Position numbers and translations under genes: made by a program. A stretch of DNA of 64,000 bases from Streptomyces violaceusniger (lineage in GTDB: Bacteria; Actinomycetota; Actinomycetes; Streptomycetales; Streptomycetaceae), in the NCBI GenBank assembly GCA_005405945.1, contig BJHW01000001.1, forward strand, positions 6,572,001 to 6,636,000. Direction: 5' to 3'. The notes under the pieces were generated by a model. It had not been told where the DNA came from. It worked only from the letters and a program-made list of their open reading frames with translations, and did no database searches. Shown here one piece after another: positions 59,428 through 64,000 of the stretch; within the stretch, counting starts at the first letter, position 1; each line of letters starts with the position of its first letter.

Positions 59428-59460
59428 AGGGCTGCGACACGCCCGACCGCGTGGGTCGGG
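59428..59460 (+). ncRNA. Leader element of the S10 operon, shared with the rpsL leader
   Basis: GGGCTGCGACAC followed by CCCGACC-GCGTG-GGTCGGG, a short hairpin. Just before it lies a second hairpin, ATCTCC-GTGC-GGAGAT (59404-59419). It lies ~75-105 nt upstream of rpsJ. The rest of 58991-59531 holds the promoter region of the S10 operon; no promoter can be assigned with confidence. Confidence 0.5.
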
Positions 59461-59531
59461 GGTGAGGTGGAGGAGGGCACGAACGCCATCGGGTCCCAGA
59501 GCGTTACGAGAGACAGGACTACGAAGTAGCC

Positions 59532-59840
59532 ATGGCGGGACAGAAGATCCGCATCCGGCTCAAGGCTTACGACCACGAGGTCATCGACTCCTCGGCGAAG
59601 AAGATCGTCGAGACGGTGACCCGGACTGGTGCGTCGGTCGCGGGCCCGGTGCCGCTGCCCACAGAGAAGAACGTGTACTGCGTCATCAAGTCGCCGCACA
59701 AGTACAAGGACTCGCGCGAGCACTTCGAGATGCGTACGCACAAGCGCCTCATCGACATCCTCGACCCCACGCCGAAGACGGTTGACTCGCTGATGCGTCT
59801 CGACCTGCCGGCCGGCGTCGACATCGAGATCAAGCTCTGA
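59532..59840 (+). CDS. rpsJ: 30S ribosomal protein S10
   Basis: 102 residues from ATG 59532. IRIRLKAYDHEVIDSSAKKI and KSREHFEMRTHKRLIDIL-like sequence define S10, which also partners NusG/NusB in antitermination. First gene of the S10-spc operon. Confidence 0.99.
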   Translation: MAGQKIRIRLKAYDHEVIDSSAKKIVETVTRTGASVAGPVPLPTEKNVYCVIKSPHKYKDSREHFEMRTHKRLIDILDPTPKTVDSLMRLDLPAGVDIEIKL

Positions 59841-59853
59841 GGTGACGCGCGAG

Positions 59854-60498
59854 ATGGCTAAGCAGATCAAGGGCGTCCTGGGCGAGAAGCTCGGCATGAC
59901 GCAGGTGTGGGACGAGAACAACCGCGTCGTCCCGGTCACCGTCGTCAAGGCCGGTCCCTGCGTCGTTACCCAGGTCCGTACCGCTGACGCGGACGGCTAC
60001 AGCGCCGTCCAGATCGCCTTCGGCGAGATCGACCCGCGCAAGGTGAACAAGCCGCTCAAGGGCCACTTCGCCAAGGCGGACGTGACCCCGCGCCGCCACC
60101 TGGTGGAGCTGCGTACCGCCGACGCCGGTGAGTACACGCTCGGCCAGGAGGTCACGGCCGAGGTGTTCGAGTCCGGTGTCAAGGTCGACGTGACCGGCAC
60201 CAGCAAGGGCAAGGGCACCGCCGGTGTCATGAAGCGCCACGGCTTCGGCGGCCTCGGCGCCGGCCACGGCACCCAGCGCAAGCACCGCTCGCCGGGCTCC
60301 ATCGGTGGCTGCGCCACCCCGGGCCGCGTGTTCAAGGGCCTGCGCATGGCCGGCCGCATGGGCAATGAGCGGGTCACCACCCAGAACCTGACCGTCCACG
60401 CCGTTGACGCGGAGAAGGGTCTGCTCCTGATCAAGGGAGCGGTTCCTGGTCCGAACGGCGGCCTCGTCCTGGTCCGTACCGCGGCCAAGGGGGCCTGA
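59854..60498 (+). CDS. rplC: 50S ribosomal protein L3
   Basis: 214 residues from ATG 59854 (MAKQIKGVLGEKLGMTQVWD). A GTG four codons upstream is possible. It has the central GFGGLGAGHGTQRKHRSPGS extension reaching the peptidyl-transferase centre. 13 nt after rpsJ. Confidence 0.98.
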   Translation: MAKQIKGVLGEKLGMTQVWDENNRVVPVTVVKAGPCVVTQVRTADADGYSAVQIAFGEIDPRKVNKPLKGHFAKADVTPRRHLVELRTADAGEYTLGQEVTAEVFESGVKVDVTGTSKGKGTAGVMKRHGFGGLGAGHGTQRKHRSPGSIGGCATPGRVFKGLRMAGRMGNERVTTQNLTVHAVDAEKGLLLIKGAVPGPNGGLVLVRTAAKGA

Positions 60499-60506
60499 GG
60501 TAACCG

Positions 60507-61160
60507 ATGAGCACCATTGACATCCTTTCGCCGGCAGGCGACAAGGCCGGGTCCGTCGAGCTCCCCGCGGAGATCTTCGACGTGCAGGTCAGCGTTCCGC
60601 TGATCCACCAGGTCGTCGTCGCCCAGCTGGCCGCTGCCCGCCAGGGCACGCACAAGACCAAGACCCGTGGTGAGGTCCGCGGCGGTGGCAAGAAGCCGTA
60701 CCGCCAGAAGGGCACCGGCCGCGCGCGCCAGGGCTCGACCCGCGCGCCGCAGTTCGCCGGCGGTGGCGTCGTGCACGGCCCCGTGCCGCGCGACTACAGC
60801 CAGCGCACCCCGAAGAAGATGAAGGCCGCCGCGCTGCGCGGGGCCCTCTCCGACCGGGCGCGTCACGAGCGCATCCACGTCGTGACCGGCGTGGTCGACG
60901 GTGAGATCTCCACCAAGGCCGCGAAGGCCCTGCTGGGCAAGATCAGCGAGCGCAAGAACGTGCTCCTGGTCGCCGAGCGGAGCGACGAGGCCGCGTGGCT
61001 GTCCGCCCGCAACCTGCCCCAGGTGCACATCCTGGAGCCGGGCCAGCTGAACACGTACGACGTGCTCGTCTCCGACGACGTGGTCTTCACCAAGGCCGCC
61101 TTCGAGTCCTTCGTGGCTGGTCCCAAGGCCGCTGAGAAGACCGAAGGGAGCGCCGCCTGA
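60507..61160 (+). CDS. rplD: 50S ribosomal protein L4
   Basis: 217 residues from ATG 60507 with GAGG upstream. It contains the exit-tunnel loop RGGGKKPYRQKGTGRARQGS. In many bacteria L4 represses the S10 operon. It overlaps rplW by one base. Confidence 0.98.
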   Translation: MSTIDILSPAGDKAGSVELPAEIFDVQVSVPLIHQVVVAQLAAARQGTHKTKTRGEVRGGGKKPYRQKGTGRARQGSTRAPQFAGGGVVHGPVPRDYSQRTPKKMKAAALRGALSDRARHERIHVVTGVVDGEISTKAAKALLGKISERKNVLLVAERSDEAAWLSARNLPQVHILEPGQLNTYDVLVSDDVVFTKAAFESFVAGPKAAEKTEGSAA

Positions 61161-61486
61161 TGAGTGAGGCGACCGCTGTCACCAGCAAGACCTTCACCGA
61201 CCCCCGCGACGTTCTCGTCAAGCCGGTGGTCTCGGAGAAGAGCTACGCGCTGCTGGACGAGAACAAGTACACGTTCATCGTCGACCCGCGCGCGAACAAG
61301 ACCCAGATCAAGCAGGCCGTCGAGGCGGTCTTCTCGGTCAAGGTCACCGGGGTCAACACGATCAACCGCCAGGGCAAGCGCAAGCGCACCCGCACCGGTT
61401 TCGGCAAGCGCAAGGACACCAAGCGCGCCATCGTGACCCTCGCCGAGGGCGACCGCATCGACATCTTCGGCGGCCCGGTCTCCTGA
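61160..61486 (+). CDS. rplW: 50S ribosomal protein L23
   Basis: 108 residues. KPVVSEKSYALLDENKYTFI and NTINRQGKRKRTRTGFGKRK identify L23, the docking site for trigger factor and SRP. TGATG overlap with rplD. Confidence 0.98.
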   Translation: MSEATAVTSKTFTDPRDVLVKPVVSEKSYALLDENKYTFIVDPRANKTQIKQAVEAVFSVKVTGVNTINRQGKRKRTRTGFGKRKDTKRAIVTLAEGDRIDIFGGPVS

Positions 61487-61533
61487 CGGAGATCGGAACG
61501 TCCAGAAGTCCGGAATCTTCCGAGGACTGAGAA

Positions 61534-62370
61534 ATGGGTATCCGCAAGTACAAGCCGACGACCCCGGGCCGTCGTGGCTCCAGCGTCGCCGACTTCGTCG
61601 AGATCACGCGGTCCACGCCGGAGAAGTCGCTGGTCCGCCCGCTGCACAGCAAGGGTGGTCGTAACAACGCCGGCCGCATCACGGTCCGCCACCAGGGTGG
61701 CGGTCACAAGCGTGCGTACCGCGTGATCGACTTCCGCCGTCACGACAAGGACGGCGTCCCGGCGAAGGTCGCACACATCGAATACGACCCCAACCGCACC
61801 GCGCGCATCGCGCTGCTGCACTACGCCGACGGCGAGAAGCGCTACATCCTCGCGCCGCGCGGCCTGACGCAGGGCGACCGGATCGAGAACGGCCCCGGCG
61901 CCGACATCAAGCCCGGTAACAACCTCGCGCTGCGCAACATCCCGGTCGGTACCACGCTCCACGCCATCGAGCTGCGGCCCGGCGGCGGCGCGAAGTTCGC
62001 CCGCTCCGCGGGTGCCTCCGTGCAGCTGCTGGCGAAGGAGGGCTCCATGGCCCACCTGCGCATGCCGTCCGGTGAGATCCGCCTGGTCGACGTCCGCTGC
62101 CGCGCCACCGTCGGCGAGGTCGGCAACGCCGAGCAGTCGAACATCAACTGGGGCAAGGCCGGCCGCATGCGCTGGAAGGGCGTCCGCCCGACCGTTCGTG
62201 GTGTGGTCATGAACCCCGTCGACCACCCGCACGGTGGTGGTGAGGGCAAGACCTCCGGTGGTCGCCACCCGGTCTCGCCGTGGGGTCAGAAGGAGGGCCG
62301 TACGCGCTCGCCGAAGAAGGCCAGCAACAAGTACATCGTCCGCCGCCGCAAGACGAACAAGAAGCGCTAG
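61534..62370 (+). CDS. rplB: 50S ribosomal protein L2
   Basis: 278 residues from ATG 61534. GGRNNAGRITVRHQGGGHKR and MNPVDHPHGGGEGKTSGG (with the conserved His near the peptidyl-transferase centre) are present. Confidence 0.99.
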   Translation: MGIRKYKPTTPGRRGSSVADFVEITRSTPEKSLVRPLHSKGGRNNAGRITVRHQGGGHKRAYRVIDFRRHDKDGVPAKVAHIEYDPNRTARIALLHYADGEKRYILAPRGLTQGDRIENGPGADIKPGNNLALRNIPVGTTLHAIELRPGGGAKFARSAGASVQLLAKEGSMAHLRMPSGEIRLVDVRCRATVGEVGNAEQSNINWGKAGRMRWKGVRPTVRGVVMNPVDHPHGGGEGKTSGGRHPVSPWGQKEGRTRSPKKASNKYIVRRRKTNKKR

Positions 62371-62382
62371 GAGCGGGTTTAG

Positions 62383-62664
62383 ATGCCGCGCAGTCTCAAG
62401 AAGGGGCCCTTCGTCGACGACCACCTGATCAAGAAGGTGGACACGCAGAACGAAGCAGGCACCAAGAACGTCATCAAGACCTGGTCCCGCCGCTCGATGA
62501 TCGTCCCGGCCATGCTCGGCCACACGATCGCGGTGCACGACGGCCGCAAGCACGTCCCGGTGTTCGTCACCGAGTCGATGGTCGGCCACAAGCTCGGCGA
62601 GTTCGCGCCGACCCGCACCTTCCGCGGCCATGAGAAGGACGACCGCAAGTCGCGTCGTCGCTGA
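62383..62664 (+). CDS. rpsS: 30S ribosomal protein S19
   Basis: 93 residues from ATG 62383. RSLKKGPFVDDHLIKKV, FVTESMVGHKLGEFAPTRTF. Forms the 30S head with S13. 12 nt after rplB. Confidence 0.99.
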   Translation: MPRSLKKGPFVDDHLIKKVDTQNEAGTKNVIKTWSRRSMIVPAMLGHTIAVHDGRKHVPVFVTESMVGHKLGEFAPTRTFRGHEKDDRKSRRR

Positions 62665-62704
62665 TCAGCGGAAAAGACTCATGACAGACACCGAAGGGAC
62701 AACC

Positions 62705-63052
62705 ATGGAAGCCAGGGCCCAGGCGCGGTACATCCGCGTCACGCCCATGAAGGCCCGCCGCGTGGTGGACCTCATCCGTGGCATGAGTGCCACGGAGGCC
62801 CAGGCGGTCCTGCGTTTCGCCCCGCAGGCCGCGAGCGTGCCGGTCGGCAAGGTGCTGGACAGCGCCATCGCCAACGCCGCGCACAACTACGACCACACCG
62901 ACGCCGACAGCCTCTTCATCTCCGAGGCGTACGTCGACGAGGGCCCGACCCTGAAGCGGTTCCGTCCGCGCGCCCAGGGCCGCGCCTACCGGATCCGCAA
63001 GCGGACCAGCCACATCACCGTGGTCGTCAGCAGCAAGGAAGGAACCCGGTAA
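62705..63052 (+). CDS. rplV: 50S ribosomal protein L22
   Basis: 115 residues from ATG 62705 (MEARAQARYIRVTPMKARRV), with GAAGGGA upstream; an in-frame ATG at 62681 is less likely. The beta-hairpin FRPRAQGRAYRIRKRTSHIT lines the exit tunnel. It overlaps rpsC by one base. Confidence 0.97.
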   Translation: MEARAQARYIRVTPMKARRVVDLIRGMSATEAQAVLRFAPQAASVPVGKVLDSAIANAAHNYDHTDADSLFISEAYVDEGPTLKRFRPRAQGRAYRIRKRTSHITVVVSSKEGTR

Positions 63053-63882
63053 TGGGCCAGAAGGTAAACCCGCACGGGTTCCGGCTCGGCATCACCACCG
63101 ACTTCAAGTCGCGCTGGTACGCCGACAAGCTGTACAAGGACTACGTCAAGGAAGACGTCGCCATCCGCCGGATGATGACGTCGGGCATGGAGCGCGCCGG
63201 TATCTCCAAGGTGGAGATCGAGCGCACCCGTGACCGGGTCCGCGTCGACATCCACACCGCCCGGCCGGGCATCGTCATCGGCCGCCGCGGCGCCGAGGCC
63301 GACCGTATCCGCGGCGACCTGGAGAAGCTGACCGGCAAGCAGGTGCAGCTGAACATCCTCGAGGTGAAGAACCCCGAGGTCGACGCTCAGCTGGTGGCCC
63401 AGGCCGTCGCCGAGCAGCTGTCCTCCCGCGTCTCCTTCCGTCGCGCCATGCGCAAGTCGATGCAGAGCGCGATGAAGGCCGGTGCCAAGGGCATCAAGAT
63501 CCAGTGTGGTGGCCGTCTCGGCGGTGCCGAGATGTCCCGCTCGGAGTTCTACCGCGAGGGCCGGGTGCCGCTGCACACGCTCCGCGCGAACGTCGAGTAC
63601 GGCTTCTTCGAGGCCAAGACCACCTTCGGCCGCATCGGCGTCAAGGTGTGGATCTACAAGGGCGACGTGAAGAACATCGCCGAGGTCCGCGCCGAGAACG
63701 CCGCCGCCCGCGCCGGCAACCGCCCGTCGCGTGGTGGCAGCGACCGCCCGCAGCGCCGTGGTGGCGAGCGCGGCGGCCGCGGCCGTAAGCCGCAGCAGTC
63801 CGCCGCGGCCGCCGAGGCCAACAAGGCCGAGGCGCCCGCGGCCGCTGCGGCCGAGCCCAGCGCAGCCGGAAAGGAGAGCTGA
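63052..63882 (+). CDS. rpsC: 30S ribosomal protein S3
   Basis: 276 residues from ATG 63052. KH domain (GIVIGRRGAEADRIRGDLEK), then FRRAMRKSMQSAMKAGAKGI and KVWIYKGDV. The last ~60 residues are an Arg/Gly then Ala/Glu tail common in Streptomyces. Confidence 0.99.
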   Translation: MGQKVNPHGFRLGITTDFKSRWYADKLYKDYVKEDVAIRRMMTSGMERAGISKVEIERTRDRVRVDIHTARPGIVIGRRGAEADRIRGDLEKLTGKQVQLNILEVKNPEVDAQLVAQAVAEQLSSRVSFRRAMRKSMQSAMKAGAKGIKIQCGGRLGGAEMSRSEFYREGRVPLHTLRANVEYGFFEAKTTFGRIGVKVWIYKGDVKNIAEVRAENAAARAGNRPSRGGSDRPQRRGGERGGRGRKPQQSAAAAEANKAEAPAAAAAEPSAAGKES

Positions 63883-63886
63883 CCCC

Positions 63887-64000
63887 ATGCTGATCCCTCG
63901 CAGGGTCAAGCACCGCAAGCAGCACCACCCCAAGCGGTCCGGCATGGCCAAGGGCGGCACGGAGCTGGCGTTCGGCGAGTACGGCATCCAGGCCGTCACC
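63887..64000 (+). CDS. rplP: 50S ribosomal protein L16, N-terminus only
   Basis: The first 38 codons (MLIPRRVKHRKQHHPKRSGM) are present, 4 nt after rpsC. The gene runs off the right edge. Confidence 0.98.
   Translation, partial: MLIPRRVKHRKQHHPKRSGMAKGGTELAFGEYGIQAVT

Overview
The window reads as chromosome of a high-GC actinomycete, almost certainly Streptomyces. It has very strong G/C bias at third codon positions, GTG/TTG starts, many 4-nt ATGA/GTGA stop-start overlaps, and near-canonical Streptomyces versions of RpoB, RpoC, EF-G, EF-Tu and the ribosomal proteins. Gene order follows what I recall for the S. coelicolor core chromosome around korAB, the second nuo cluster, htpX, the SLP1-target tRNA-Tyr, rpmG, murB, secE-nusG, rplKAJL, rpoBC, rpsLG-fusA-tuf and the S10 operon. 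That comparison is from memory, not a search.

Layout. 0-10 kb (minus strand): a partial SDR oxidoreductase, an APC amino-acid permease with a soluble tail, the 2-oxoacid:ferredoxin oxidoreductase korA-korB, a NarL-type response regulator and two paralogous sensor kinases. 10-20.5 kb (plus): a compact nuoA-B-C-H-I-J-K-L-M-N operon lacking nuoD, E, F and G, followed by htpX and a YccF membrane protein. 22-30 kb: yajQ, tRNA-Tyr and a small accessory stretch (ANTAR protein, AraC regulator, mscL, two amidohydrolases, a truncated DUF1206 gene, a DUF3574 protein, an NAD(P)-binding protein). 29.7-35 kb: tRNA-Thr, tRNA-Met, rpmG, two MaoC/hotdog dehydratase genes, murB, an adenosine-deaminase-family gene, aspC and tRNA-Trp. 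35-53 kb: secE-nusG, rplK-rplA, a lipoprotein, rplJ-rplL with an L10 leader, rpoB-rpoC, rpsL-rpsG-fusA-tuf. 53-59 kb: a gas-vesicle-type gene pair, a secreted PIG-L protein, a Uma2 protein and a DUF3152 protein. 59.5-64 kb: the S10 operon up to the start of rplP.

How the genes work together. korAB can supply reduced ferredoxin from 2-oxoacids. The adjacent complex I-like cluster lacks its NADH module and NuoD, so it may take electrons from ferredoxin or share subunits with a full complex I elsewhere; this is inference. The right half is transcription and translation machinery with visible promoters, leaders and terminators.

Two points dominate. First, RpoB carries Asn at the position equivalent to E. 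coli Ser531, which predicts rifamycin resistance. Second, about nine genes are broken by frameshifts that are all repaired by adding single G or C bases to G/C runs. This looks like a systematic sequence-quality problem rather than gene decay, so the broken genes are annotated as genes with the suspected positions.
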